Shown here: piece after piece, positions 43,332 through 55,244 of the stretch
Position numbering within the stretch: the stretch's first letter is position 1
Layout of the letters: every line of letters starts with the position of its first letter
Assembly (NCBI RefSeq): GCF_000787575.1
Contig: NW_012236518.1
Span: 62,001-126,000, forward strand
From: Acytostelium subglobosum LB1
Lineage: Eukaryota > Evosea > Eumycetozoa > Acytosteliales > Acytosteliaceae
Direction: 5' to 3'
Length of the DNA stretch: 64,000 nt
Made by a program: the position numbers and the translations under genes
Notes under the pieces: generated by a model
Told to the model about the DNA's origin: nothing
Database searches by the model: none
The model's input: only the letters and a program-made list of their open reading frames with translations

Positions 43332-45822
43332 ATGATGTATAGTTGGGGATCAGGAAGAACTGGATTCGGTGCATTCACAGATACACTCACGCCAACACCG
43401 TTACCAATACCATCTACAACAACAGCTGATGGATTGGTTGTAGGAGGTGAGACAGCCATCAAGTCATTGTCAGCAGGTAGACTACACTCACTGTTTGTCG
43501 ATGGTAAGTTTGATTGATCAATCAGTGATGTATCTCCATCACTCACTCAATCACTTACTCACTCCCTTATCATTAGACAAGGGCAGAGTATGGATGTGGG
43601 GCGATGGTTCGATTGGACAGGCAGGTGAACAGAAGGATACAGTAATGACACCTGCATTGGTGGATGCAATGGTTGGAGAACAGATTATATCGGTCAAGTG
43701 TTGGGATATCAGTTTGGCAATCAGTGATCAGGGTAGACTCTTCAGTTGGGGACCGGCCACATTGTCTGGCTGTCCAATTCAGTTGGATCACATGTCGGGT
43801 ATCGCAAGACCATCGATGATACCATCACTTAGCAAAGTGTTTATCACATCCGTATCATGCTCATCTGATCATTGTCTGGCCGTGTCAAAAGATGGACTGG
43901 CATGGGCATGGGGTGATCCATCATACGGTCGACTAGGTCTGCCACGTATTCAAGTTGAAGACCAGACCATCGTCCGTGAGCCAACCATCATAGTGTCACT
44001 CAAAGACAACTCGATAACTGTCACACAGACTGCATGTGGAGAGAATCATTCATTGTTCCTCGACACCAATGGCAATGTTCATTCATGTGGTTATGGATAT
44101 GCAACTGGCTTTGACATTGAGGAGGATGATGAAGCAGAGGTCGAGGAGGTCGATGGCCAGGCTGTCGATCCAGATGCACCCGAGGTCGAAAGGGAGCTTA
44201 CCTTTATTTGGGAGCCAACAAGGATCGAGAGTTTGAGTGTAAGTCATTCAATCACTCAATCACGTGGAACTATTCCATTCACTCGCTCACTCAATCAATC
44301 AATCAAATAGAATATCATACAGGTTACAGCAGGACTGGTTCACAGTTTGGTGCTGGATAGAGATGGTCTATGTTATGTGTTTGGCTTCAACTTCAATGGC
44401 CAACTGGGTAACAATGAGATAGACTCTTGTTACTTTGAACCAACTGTCGTGGAAACACTCAGACATCTAAACATCAGATACATATCAGCTGGAGCTGGCC
44501 ATAATTGTACAATATCAGGTATGTCATTGTCTATGTCTTGAATCGCAACATGATGTGTACTTACTAATCAATCAATCAATCATATAGATACTGGTGACTT
44601 ATATATATGGGGTGGCGCACTTGTGGAGAAGACTGGAAAGTTCAGATTGAACATTGCCTTGGGAGATGGAGATGGTGGATTCGCAACAATGCAAGTTCCA
44701 ATTGCTGAGGATGATGATAAAGAGTAAGGAGAACATAATCATTGATTGATCACAATCACTCACTCAATAACTCAATCAATCACGGAATGATTCCAGTGCC
44801 GTGAAGCCAGTCAACTACCTTTTGAATATTGCCTTGGATTCTTCAAGTGATCAGTTACAGGCAGCAAAGCAAGAGAAGGTGTTGATGGATAAGGATGACC
44901 TGGGCCAGATCAACTTTTTGTTGTCCGAGCAGATCAATCAATCAAACGCCATCAATCATTTGACACCACAAAAGTTGACGACATTCTCCAGTTTGAATGT
45001 GGAGCTGGTGTCATGCGGTTGGCTACATACACTAGCCTACGTGGCTGGTGCCAAGCCGGTGGACAGACTTAGATCATTGTGTATCGATCATCTGGCTGGT
45101 CTTGGCTTCTTTGATGAACTTAGTCAGATGATCCCATTGGACCTCATTCCACAACTCCAGAACACACTTCAGTTGAAGAGACGTCACACTGATGAGACCA
45201 GACAATTCTTCTCCAGGTACATGGATTCATTTGGTGGTGCAAACCTAACATGGCAATCATACATCCAGATCTTGGCCGATCAATACCAATTCCCCAATTC
45301 ATGTATCTTCTCGCCAAGTTCAAACACTATCATTGCTTCCAACTTTGGAGTATGTATCGAATGTGGTTCATACCATTACCCTAACCCAAACCCTAACCCT
45401 TGCCCTAATATAGGACGATCAGAGTGAATATATCATTAAAAACATAATCAACCTCTTTGATGAAAGGACTCAGGTTACTTCAAACAAGGTGGAGGAGTCT
45501 GTGGTTGAGACTGGAGCAGTGTCAGAGTCCAAACCGGAGAAGGTGGAACAACACTTTATACTGTCCAACATCAAGTATTGTATTATAAAGTCCGATAGCC
45601 AATCAATCATTGGAATGAATGTAAGTAATATTATGATGTGATCCTCATTCATCCCTTGGACTAACATAATTGACATATCATTTCCAGAATGACAAGGACA
45701 TATGCTTCATTAGCAAGACAAAGACTTTGATCATTATAGCATGTACATCATCATTATCATTGATCAAGGCAATCACAAACATGTCATACTTTGTTACCTA
45801 CTTGACATCGTGTGGATATTGA
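43332..45822 (+). CDS. RCC1-repeat protein with C-terminal profilin-like domain
   Basis: Seven exons (43332-43503, 43577-44238, 44323-44518, 44588-44723, 44797-45349, 45414-45620, 45688-45822) join in phase to 686 aa with no internal stop. Residues about 1-430 hold RCC1-type propeller blades: MYSWGSGRTGFG, GRVWMWGDGSIGQAG, GRLFSWGPATL, LAWAWGDPSYGRLG, LCYVFGFNFNGQLGNN, GDLYIWGGAL, with CSSDHCLAVSKDG and AGAGHNCTIS motifs between blades. An acidic loop (EEDDEAEVEEVD) interrupts one blade. After a helical linker the last about 140 residues look like profilin: TWQSYIQILAD at the N-terminal helix position, NTIIASNFG, YCIIKSDSQSIIGM, DICFISKTKTLIIIACTS and VTYLTSCGY. Profilin binds actin and poly-proline; RCC1 propellers often act on small GTPases. 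The fusion is inferred from continuous splicing phase. Confidence 0.85.
45378..45408. repeat. CCCTAA-type repeat inside an RCC1-profilin intron
   Basis: Imperfect CCCTAACCC units in the intron between exons 5 and 6 of the RCC1-profilin gene, the reverse complement of the TTAGGG-type repeat in the phosphatase intron. Confidence 0.7.
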
Positions 45823-45882
45823 TCAACAAAAACAAATAATACCATATTATTGATTGGCACTGAAGCCATCAACTATATTGAT

Positions 45883-47714
45883 TTATTTGGCATTATCCTC
45901 GATGATACACTTTGATGCTCGTAGTGCTATTACCATTGTGGGTATGTTTGGATTGCCAGAGATCTCTGGCATTACTGATGAATCCACTACACGTATGTTG
46001 GTCGTACCCTTCAGACGAAGACGTGATGAAACTGGTGCCGTGTTGTCATCGTCACTACCCATACGACATGTGCCAATTGGATGATAGCCAGTGTCTGCGT
46101 ATTGTTTGAACGTTGACATCATATCGTCACGACCATCCTTTAGCTTGCCGATAGGATGCAGAGAGCCATCCATTGCCACTGCTTTGTCCTGACCAAAGCC
46201 CAAGAGCACACCTTGTTCCACCAACTTGGCTTGGATCTTTTGACAGGCATCATAGGCTTCGGTCAACATTGTGAACGACTCGTCCTTGTCGCCATTCTTG
46301 ATGTACTCAAAGTCGAGCTCGGGCACTTCAAACGACTCGCCATCGTTGATCACCGTCTGAATGCGGATTGAGCCATTGGTGCTGGACGGGAACACCTCGC
46401 ATACACAAGTGAACATCTTGATGCCCAATGGTGCGGCCAGAATGTCAATGTTGTTGTGCCATCTGACCGCCTTTGATGGAGAGTGCAGGTTGAAGCTGCC
46501 GCCTGGTGGGCTGTCCTTGGATGGTCCCTTGACCGGTGGCAAGACCAATCCAGCAGTCTTTCCAACGTATGTAAATCGTAGATGATCTTGAAGATTGCGT
46601 CCAATGAATGGTGAGTAGATAATCGGTTTGATACCAACTGAAGTCAGATGAGTGGGATCACCAACGCCACTGAATTGAAGAAGTAGAGGTGTATCGTATG
46701 ATCCCAAGGAGAGCACCAACTCTTTGGCAATTGAAACAAAGACATATGATCCTTCATTATCCAAATCCTTTAGATAGATGCCCTTTGCATTCTTCTTTGG
46801 TACACTTGAATCAAAGTCAATCTTCATTGCCTTGTGACGTTGTAGCAACTCAAGATTACCTCTCTTCTCCAACATCGGCTCAACAAACTCAGAGTATGAA
46901 GTCTGGCGATGGTACAAGTTATCCTTTGGGTCAAGTTCTATGAATGATTGATCGAGTTAGTTGATTGATTGATCGATCAGTTATTGGGTATGGAATGATT
47001 ACCTTGTAATGCCTGCTCTGGTGAGAAGCCTTGGTAGTCACCAGTGAGGGTTGGATCACTGTTGAAAGTGTGATTAAGGGCAAGCATGGCCTTTTTGATG
47101 TGCGGTTTGAATCCATCTTGTTGGTCGGGAATACGGAAGTTCATTGTTTGACGTAGCTCCTTCAATATGTCTGCGGCAACCTTCCAACTCCAGTTGTTAT
47201 CACCAGTTTGCAGTGCCCATTGGTCGTACATATCAGCACTTCCAATATGCACCTTCATGCCATTGATGGCATTGGAACCGCCACAACATTGACCACGAGG
47301 ACTCTTCAAAGTTCGATTATTCAGCATTGTGTTGACCTTGGTGTAGTAGTACTTGGTGATGTCTGTGTTTGGATGAATAACAAAGTTCTGGCCGTAGGAG
47401 TAGGTGTTTTGGGCTTCGTAGACTGGGCGGTATGGTGGCCATCCACCAGCCTCCACCAACAACACATGGTTGGCACTGTCGGCAGATAGTCTGTTGGCAA
47501 CTATACAACCTGCAGAACCAGCACCAATAACTACATAATCGAATTTAAGTTGTTTGGTAATATTAAGTTTATCATAACCAGGGAATGATGGACTCTTTGT
47601 TGGTGGTGGACGCTTCCCTCCTGTCTCTGCTGGTGACAACAATCCACCTTCAACAATAATAAATATTACTAATAATAATAATAACAATAATGTCGTAGTT
47701 CTAATTATATACAT
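45883..47714 (-). CDS. Secreted GMC-family flavin oxidoreductase
   Basis: Minus-strand gene with exons 47003-47714 and 45883-46937, phase 1 join over a 65-base intron, 588 aa. A hydrophobic N-terminus (TTTLLLLLLLVIFIIVEGG) indicates secretion or a signal anchor. FAD-binding motifs are FDYVVIGAGSAGCIVANRLS (residues about 58-77), VLLVEAGG, and the GMC signature region SPRGQCCGGSNAINGM. The C-terminal GMC signature has YHPIGTCRMGSD with the catalytic His-type region and NIRVVDSSVMPEISGNPN. This family includes choline dehydrogenase, glucose/aryl-alcohol oxidases and cellobiose dehydrogenase. Substrate unknown; secretion favours an oxidase or dehydrogenase acting outside the cell. Convergent with the RCC1-profilin gene, 60 bases between stops. 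Confidence 0.92.
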
Positions 47715-48492
47715 TGATTATAGTTGTTGTTGTTGATTATATTTGATTGAATTATTGATTGAGGTGATTGATTAATTGGCTGATCATGTGATTTGGATTG
47801 AATGAGTGCTTGAGTTGATTATATAGATAGAGGGATTGTATACAATTGTAATCGTTCCAGCCACGCTCGGATATTGTCAAGACCATCCGTATCCGTCTGG
47901 CAATCCGTCCATTCATTCTTGGTTTGTGGGTAATGAATGAATGAATGACAATAATAATAATAATCATATACACACTTGTATCTATCTCTAACTCTCTCTA
48001 TCTCTTATCTCTATCACTCAGACTGCTCGGTATTATGATATCTCCATCTTTCAATCTTTCAATCTTTCAATGTCTATCTCTTTATTCCAATAATAACAAT
48101 GCAATGTTGATGTTGTTATTGTATGTTGTTATCTTTGTAGACATGTGCCCCACACACATCATCTTGAACTCCCTACAACAATCGTTTCAAACGACACTCA
48201 CACTCACTTTCAGATCTTAAACATCGATGTCCATCATCCACTCGTTTAACTAACTATATGTTGACTTATTATATATCTTAGGTGAATTGTTGTATAACAT
48301 ATATATGTTAGTCAAAGATAAAGTACTGATCGATCAATCACCAAAGTTGGTAAAGGGGCACGAAAAGTCCCTAGAAATGGGCTGACATTTGGCCTCACTT
48401 TTAACCTGGACCTCCCAAAAACAATACATTGGAGGAGACCTTCAAAAGAGTGATAGAGATATATACATACAAAGATATATATAGATAGAGAG
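47715..48492. other. Divergent spacer between GMC oxidoreductase and TBC gene
   Basis: AT-rich with short tandem repeats, including three CTTTCAAT units near 48050-48070 and CTATCTCT runs. No coding or RNA gene was supported. Confidence 0.55.
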
Positions 48493-50101
48493 ATGATTGA
48501 TCCAGATGAAGAGGATATGCCATTAGAGTACTATTTGTACGAATGGCCTGATCAGAGTAAACAATTAACAAGGTCAATGCATATAAAGAATAAGGTCGAG
48601 GACTACTTTAAATCAAAGGTGGCACTGCCAGAAGATCACAGGGCTTCAATATGGCGATCAATATCACATCTAGATGCTCTACTTAACAACCCTGCAAACT
48701 CTGACACTTATAAAGTAAATCAATCAATCGATCGACGAATCAACGAATCAATCAAACATTAACATGTTATTATGTTTATGTAGCTCAATCTTAATACACC
48801 TCAAGCAGACATTGAGTCGGATGTGGCGACAGATGCAGCGAGGACATACCCATCAGATGAATATAAACATAAGCTGAAGCAGAAGCAACTAGACAAGTAT
48901 GTATTGTTCATCAATGGGATCATTCCAACAAGCTAACTTTCAATCACATCACATCACATCATAGTTGTAAACAATCATTGTTCAATGTACTTAAAGCCTA
49001 CGCGATATATAACGAAGAGGTTCAATATACACAGGGCATGAACTATCTAGCACTGATACTATTATGCTACTTTGGTGAAGAGGAATCATTCTGGATGATG
49101 GACATATTGATAAAGAAGCATGGTGTAAGAGAAACCTCAATGATTGAACACGACACGACGACACGTGACATGTGACTGACTTGACCCTCTCATAGATGCG
49201 ACACTTCTTCACCAAGAACAACACGATACTTCCATCATACATCAAGATATTCGAGATGGAATTGAATGTCCAGTTGCCCAAACTATCACGGCATCTCAAT
49301 GACTCTGGCATCCAAGTGTACATGTTTGTTCAATCATGGTGGAGCACAATCTTTGTATATATATTACCTGTACAGTCCATACCTATAATATGGGTAAGTC
49401 TCATGGTCCATGGAATTATTCCATCCACTCAATCACTCACTCAATCACTCAATCAATCAATCAAACATACTTAGGATTACTTCTTTTGGGGATCGAATGG
49501 AGTTGGCATTGAAGTGTTGTTCAGATTGAGCATAGCATTGTTGAAGATGTTGGATAAGAATCTGGTCAATATTAATATGATTCAGTTCTTTGATACGATA
49601 AAGGTTCAGACGCCACAGATTGATCCACTCGAGTTGGTCTATCTGGCAAAGGAGATCGTGCTGACTGATGACACATCGAGATTCCTACGTGACAAGGCGT
49701 TGTCCCTGTCAAAGTTTGAGGATGGTGCATCATTCGGTCGACATTCAATGAGCAAAGCAATAGCCAAGGCCAATGCCATGGCAACATCAAACAGTATCAA
49801 ATCAACATCATCATCAAGCAGCAGCAACAGATATGGTATCATTAATGGTGATAGACAATCGACTACATTATCTAAAACAACTACAAGTACTACTACGACT
49901 ACTACTTCACGGCAAAGTCAAGATGGACGACAACAACAGCAAGCAGCGGCAGAGGACATTCACGACGATTCCTCCGACACAGATATTGAGAATTTGATCT
50001 TCATCAGTGATGATGATGATGGTGGCACTGACGACGAGGACGAAGTATATACTTATAACAGTGCAAGTCTTGAGCGCAAGGATGGATGTATCATATCATG
50101 A
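48493..50101 (+). CDS. TBC-domain RabGAP
   Basis: Five exons, 48493-48714, 48784-48896, 48965-49124, 49196-49393 and 49475-50101, join in phase to 439 aa. The TBC domain has the arginine-finger motif VATDAARTYP (I/VxxDxxR) encoded by exon 2 and the glutamine-finger motif YTQGMNYLALILL in exon 3, so both catalytic fingers are present. Later TBC elements are FVQSWWSTIFVYILPV (with the usual WFLTLF-like helix) and VLFRLSIALLKM. After residue about 330 there is a Ser/Thr/Gln-rich tail ending in an acidic stretch (DDDDGGTDDEDE). TBC proteins speed GTP hydrolysis by Rab GTPases in membrane traffic. The Rab target is unknown. Introns 2 and 4 carry the TGGAA-N3-TTCCA-type palindrome. Confidence 0.92.
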
Positions 50102-50294
50102 CCGATCAATAAACTCCAGTGGATCTTGCGGACTTCGATGTTGGTGGATCAGTGGACCATCCAATCAAATGATGGATTTTTTTGATTTTGATTGAAGGTC
50201 TGGCTAGAGCCATCCAATACCTTTATGGGCACAAACCGCGTTTGCAGTACATTACATCGGGATCACAACTTTGGTATCCAACATATTCTTTCAA

Positions 50295-51964
50295 ATGCAA
50301 TTCCAAAACATACATATACAACTAGTATTACAACTACTACTTGGTATTGCACTGATCAGTGTTGGTACCAATGCTCAACCATCATTGTCCCCACAGCCAC
50401 AGTCGATAGAGTATGGACAAGGAGTGATGCCAATAGATGTGATCAACTTTTCATTCAACTTTACCTTTTCAGGTATTCTATACGCAGCCACTGATCGATA
50501 TGAAATGCTATTCTTTATGTTTGGCAATGGCAATCCTAATGTCATGGCTCAACCCATTTGTCTCCAGATCAATGTCGAATCGGACAATGAAGACCTGTAC
50601 CTCGGCGTCGACGAATCCTACGAGATAATGATCACCAACACCTCGGCAAGCATCGAGGCCAACACAGTCTATGGTGCCATTCGCGCACTCGAGACATTCT
50701 CTCAACTGATCGTTTGGGATCAGTACGAACAGACCTACAACATCCCCTACACACCCATAACGATCAAAGACTTTCCTCGATTCCCTTACCGCGGCATCTT
50801 GGTGGACAGTGCCCGCCACTTCCTGCCCGTGGACTTTGTAATGCACGTCATTGACGCATTGGCCTACAACAAGTTCAACACGATGCATTGGCATATCGTG
50901 GATGCACAGTCATTCCCCGTTCAATCAACTGTCTATCCAAATCTGACTAAGGGAGCATTCAATCCCGTTGCCACCTACTCCCACAGCGATATCTCACAAG
51001 TAGTCTCCTACGCCAAGGACTGGGGAATCCGTGTAATACCCGAGTTTGATGTCCCAGCTCACTCTGGATCATGGGGTATTGGTTATCCAGGTATGTCTGA
51101 TAGTTCACTGATTGGAATGATTCCGCCCCACACACTGACACTCACTCAATCAATCACTTAGAACTTGTGATCAACTGTTCATATCCATCAACTCAGAATA
51201 ATATGATGTTCAATGTTGCACTTCCTTCGGTTTATACATTCTTGGGAAACTTCTTCAAGGAGATGAGAGAGTTGTTCATCGATCAATATTATCATTTAGG
51301 AGGAGACGAAGCACCAATAGATTGTTGGGGCGAGAACCCTCAGGTAGCCCAATGGATGGCTGACAATGGATTCAACAGCACACAGGCAGAACAATACTTT
51401 GAAGATCATATGATCGATATATTGAATGGACTAAACGGAACTAAACTGATGGTATGGGACGATCTCATTGCCAACGGTCTACAACTGCCCGTGAAGGACA
51501 CGATCATTGAGGTCTGGGGCGAGTCAAACGCACAGGTGAGCGTCGACCTCGGATACCAAACAGTGATGGCATATCAATGGTATCTAGACCAACAGATTCC
51601 TGACAATGTGGAACATGACGAGTATGAGGACACTTGGCAGACATTCTATCAGGCCGACCCCTTGGACAACCTAGTTCGCAATCAGGAATATGTGATTGGA
51701 GGCGAGGCATGTATGTTTGCCGAGCAGGTCAATATGTTCAATTGGGATGGCAGAGTATTTCCAAGATCAATAGCGATTGCCGAGCGATTGTGGTCCGATC
51801 AGTCTGTAACCGACATCAATGATGCGCTCAATCGTTTCAACATCCATTCATGCAGGTTGGCCACACGAAGTGTTGCCTCTGGACCACTCCAGCCAAGCTT
51901 CTGTCTACTTCCTCCCAACAATAACCAATACCGTATGAAGCCAATTGGACGTCCAACCAAATAA
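50295..51964 (+). CDS. Secreted/lysosomal beta-N-acetylhexosaminidase (GH20)
   Basis: Exons 50295-51090 and 51162-51964, phase 1 join, 532 aa. A signal peptide (LVLQLLLGIALISVGTNAQP) opens it. The N-terminal GH20b domain is followed by RGILVDSARHFLP, YNKFNTMHWHIVDAQSFPV, PEFDVPAHSGSW and the catalytic HLGGDEAPIDCW, in which Asp-Glu is the active pair. VMAYQWYLDQ and GGEACMFAEQVNM, plus the ending FNIHSCRLATRSVASGPLQP, complete the family pattern. These enzymes remove terminal N-acetylglucosamine or N-acetylgalactosamine; in Dictyostelium related nag genes act in lysosomes and are partly secreted. Several N-glycosylation sequons are visible. The ATG at 50295 places the signal peptide correctly; upstream frame extension is not used. 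The intron carries TGGAATGATTCCG. Confidence 0.94.
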
Positions 51965-52117
51965 ACACGTTTGAGACGATCATTGTCCATACCCTACCAT
52001 TTCCCTACCCTCGCCCTCGACCCCTCAGTTTCCTTGAATTCAATCATTCATTCTTGTTCTTTCGTTCTTTCATTGTCAATTACAACATACTTATAAACAT
52101 GTCATGTTGTTGATCCC

Positions 52118-53303
52118 ATGAGTATGATGGAGGACATATCATTCTCATTTGATGATGTTGATGACATCGTACCATCAGGAGAAGTCAACAACAATACAAA
52201 CTCCAACTCCAACGATCACATCTCAAATGAAGACATGAAACAGATAGTTACAATGTTACTCGATGCAAGATACCATCCATCACAATGGACACAACAGTCA
52301 ACTCAACGAGCATTACAATGGTCTACATATCTTTCAAATGTATGAGTACCGTTATCACTTGAGACTGACCCAACATACTTACAACTCAATCAAGGTCGTT
52401 GCATCACTACCATCAATAGACATAAAGAAACAGGTGTATGATAAGATGTGTATGATGATGAATCAGGTGGCAGTGGAGAGGAGAGTATATCCTATTGATA
52501 TCAAGTATGATGATATGATCAATGTTGTTGATCTACTGATTGATTTATGGTTCGATCATCATACATTGAGTGAATGGCATCTACAACTATTCCTAACAGA
52601 GTGTATCAAGCATAATAATGGTAGACCATCAACAAGATTGACAAACAAGCTCACATCAATCACCAATGCCCGTGTCACAATCAATACATTGTTGCCCAAT
52701 ATCAACCAGATACTGGTCAGCACGACTAGTCCAGTGGACTTGTACCAAGATGACAACCTCAGGAAGAAGGCATGTGCACGTATCATACTTGGACGACTGG
52801 CCAATGACCCTCCCTTCAAAGGCGATGTCACCAAACAATCTGAACTCTTGACCGAACTACTGCGATCAGAGTCCAACTTCAACCTCTACCTCTGGATGAT
52901 GTACCTGTCAACATCGAGCACTGACCACATGGCATCACTGAACAAGTTGTTGATCGATGTGTTGCGCAAGGATAATAAGGTGCGTGCTCAGTTCAACCTA
53001 TCGTGCGACATTAGTCTGTTATTGGCATTGATATCGATTGATCGCCACTTCTTTGACTTCCACGTACAGACATTGTTCACTATTGCCGATCATTATATAT
53101 TCAAATTCCAATCGCCGAATGAAGAGCGCGCAGCAATGCTACTGCAGAAGCTTAGAGCACTGCGATCATTGTCACGCAACAATGACATACAGAGAACACT
53201 CGAGCAAAAGATCAATGCCATCGTCACCAAGTCAACAAGTGGTGCAGGAGTCAAAGTGATCAATAGATCAATATTCGAAGCGATACAGTCAATCATTAGG
53301 TAG
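52118..53303 (+). CDS. Alpha-helical protein of unknown function
   Basis: Exons 52118-52339 and 52395-53303, phase 0 join across a 55-base intron, 376 aa. The N-terminus is acidic (MEDISFSFDDVDDIVPSGE) with an Asn/Ser linker; the rest is predicted mostly helical with regular hydrophobic spacing, for example VVDLLIDLWFDHHTLSEWHL, LLTELLRSESNFNLYLWMMY, and RAAMLLQKLRALRSLSRNND. The pattern resembles a HEAT/ARM-like solenoid. There is no signal peptide, transmembrane helix or catalytic motif. I do not recognise it; a subunit of a cytosolic or nuclear assembly is only a guess. Three bases of the first intron boundary (GTATGA) and the AAG acceptor give a clean phase. Confidence 0.75.
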
Positions 53304-53696
53304 ATCAAGATCATGATCAGTGATATAATATCAGGTCACAAAGGGTGACAGCATGGCCACCCTGGAACTCAAGAATGATTGGTCTTGGTTATATCTGTAT
53401 GACATGGATGGCGACATTCCGAGCCCGGGCCAATGCTTCGCCTCTATTGTTAGTGTGCGTGAGTGTGGTTTGTGGTGATCAGTCCACTCCCATCATTGGA
53501 TGTTATGTAAAATTTCCACAGAACCTTGCACCAACTTGCGCATGTTTATCCAAAACTGTCAAAGGACGCATTGATTTGTGTCAACATTAAGATCGTATGT
53601 CCTGACATCGCCAGTATAGGCATACTTATTTATCAAGATCATTATTAATATAAATAACAACAACAATCATATTACTACTTATTTATTTATTAATAA
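53304..53696. other. Spacer
   Basis: A short open frame here (53345-53590) has no recognisable product and repetitive composition. The end before 53697 is very AT-rich and is likely promoter. Confidence 0.5.
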
Positions 53697-54630
53697 ATGG
53701 CACCACCACCTGTTCCTCCACCAAGGACATACCCAACAGCCAATAAACCAGATGCAGCTGCAACAGCTGCAGCTACTGCTTCTGGACAACAGACACCTCC
53801 ACCACAGCCAAAACAACTACCACCACAGCCACTGCCACAAATACCAACACAGCCACAACAACAGCCACAAACACAGCCATTCTCATACTCCCCTCAACCA
53901 CAACCACAACAATCCATTGTAAACCTTGGCAAACAATTGGATCAGTCATCAGTCCCGCCAGTTGCCTCTGCACCAGTAGCATCAGCACCAAATGGATATG
54001 GACCTCAGACTCCTCCACCAGGTCATGGATCGACTGCCAATCACTACCAGCCACAACAGCAGTNATCTTCCACAACACCAATATCCTCCACAACAATACC
54101 CTCCACAACAACAATACCCTCCGCATCAGCAGCAGCAGCAGTATCCTCCACAGCAATATCCTCCACAACAACAGCCATATCAAGGTGCATATGGCTATCC
54201 ACAGCAGCAACAACAATCACAACAGCAGCATTATCAATATCCTCCACAACAACATCAACAACTGTTGGCAACTAAATGTTCAGTAGTAGAGTGTGGCTAT
54301 GGCGCCGAGCCGGGCTATACCTCTTGCAAGATACATATGGCTCAGCCAGCTTATCCAGGCAGTCTACCTACAATGCCAGCACATGGAGCAATGCCTGGAG
54401 CTGTACCATATGCAACAACAACAGGAGTAGTGGCAGCACAACCAGCATCAGCAGTAGTAGTAGTATCAGATAGTAAATCACACAAGAAGGACAAGAAAGA
54501 TAAAAAGAAAGAGAAGAAAGAGAAAGAGAAGAAGAAAGAGAAGAAGGAGGCCAGGAAGGAGACGCGAAACAATATCATCGAATCAATATTCGAAGCTGTA
54601 GTCGATGTTGCCTTTGGTGGTGATGAATAA
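53697..54630 (+). CDS. Pro/Gln-rich protein with Cys motif and Lys-rich tail; one ambiguous base splits the frame
   Basis: The N-terminal part (MAPPPVPPPRTYPTANKPD onward) is Pro/Gln-rich. At 54064 the sequence has an N (CAGCAGTNATC), and the frame changes there: downstream coding reads in the next frame as QHQYPPQQYPPQQQYPP and runs to TAA at 54628-54630. If the N is an inserted spurious base (TAT instead of TNAT), the repeat QQQYLPQHQYPP becomes continuous and the protein is about 310 aa. The C-terminal part has the Cys-containing KCSVVECGYGAEPGYTSCKIHM, possibly a small metal-binding motif, then a very basic KKDKKDKKKEKKEKEKKK tract and an end with IFEAVVDVAFGG. Function unknown; the composition suggests a scaffold or RNA/protein condensate component. 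Confidence 0.75.
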
Positions 54631-55244
54631 CAACATAGTGTGAGTGATATATGTACAATCAATCTAAACATATAATATAATATATATATAACAGTTGTTA
54701 TACAACCATTCATTATCTTGACCTACTACAACGTGGATGGGTTTGGGTTTGAAGAGGTGCGGGTGGGTGTGGAGGTCCTCTTTCTAAAGAGAAACAAGTT
54801 GTTCAAGGCCCACCAGTTGTGGGTGTGAGCGTGTCCAGGTGTAGGATGGGATTGTTGTTGGTGGAGTGTGTGGGTGGATAAACACAACTCTCAACAATAT
54901 GGGTATTAGGTGATTGAGAGTGTGAAGGTAATTGTTGAAGGAAGGATAATAACATTTAATATTTAATTCAATTTAAATTATTGTTGTTGTTGATATTACT
55001 TAACACTTACACATACACATACACAATGCTAACACATCATACACAAGGGCATTACTACGGCATTATCACTCAAAGATAGTGCGATTGATTGATACCATTG
55101 TTAGAAGTTTAGTACAAGACACCATTACAATATTGTTAAACATTATTATTTGTACATAAAGAAAGAGATAAACTAATATTAAAGATTGTAATAATAACAA
55201 GTTATATATATAACTTAATATCTATCTATTAATTTATTTATTGG
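54631..55244. other. Spacer before the RING-H2 gene
   Basis: Contains GGGT/GGTGTG-rich short repeats (about 54735-54880) and AT-rich sequence up to the next start. No gene was supported. Confidence 0.5.

Noticed and set aside
48493-50101. Loss of the TBC arginine finger
   Set aside because: At first the IxxDxxR motif seemed absent, but VATDAARTYP, supplied by exon 2, provides it.
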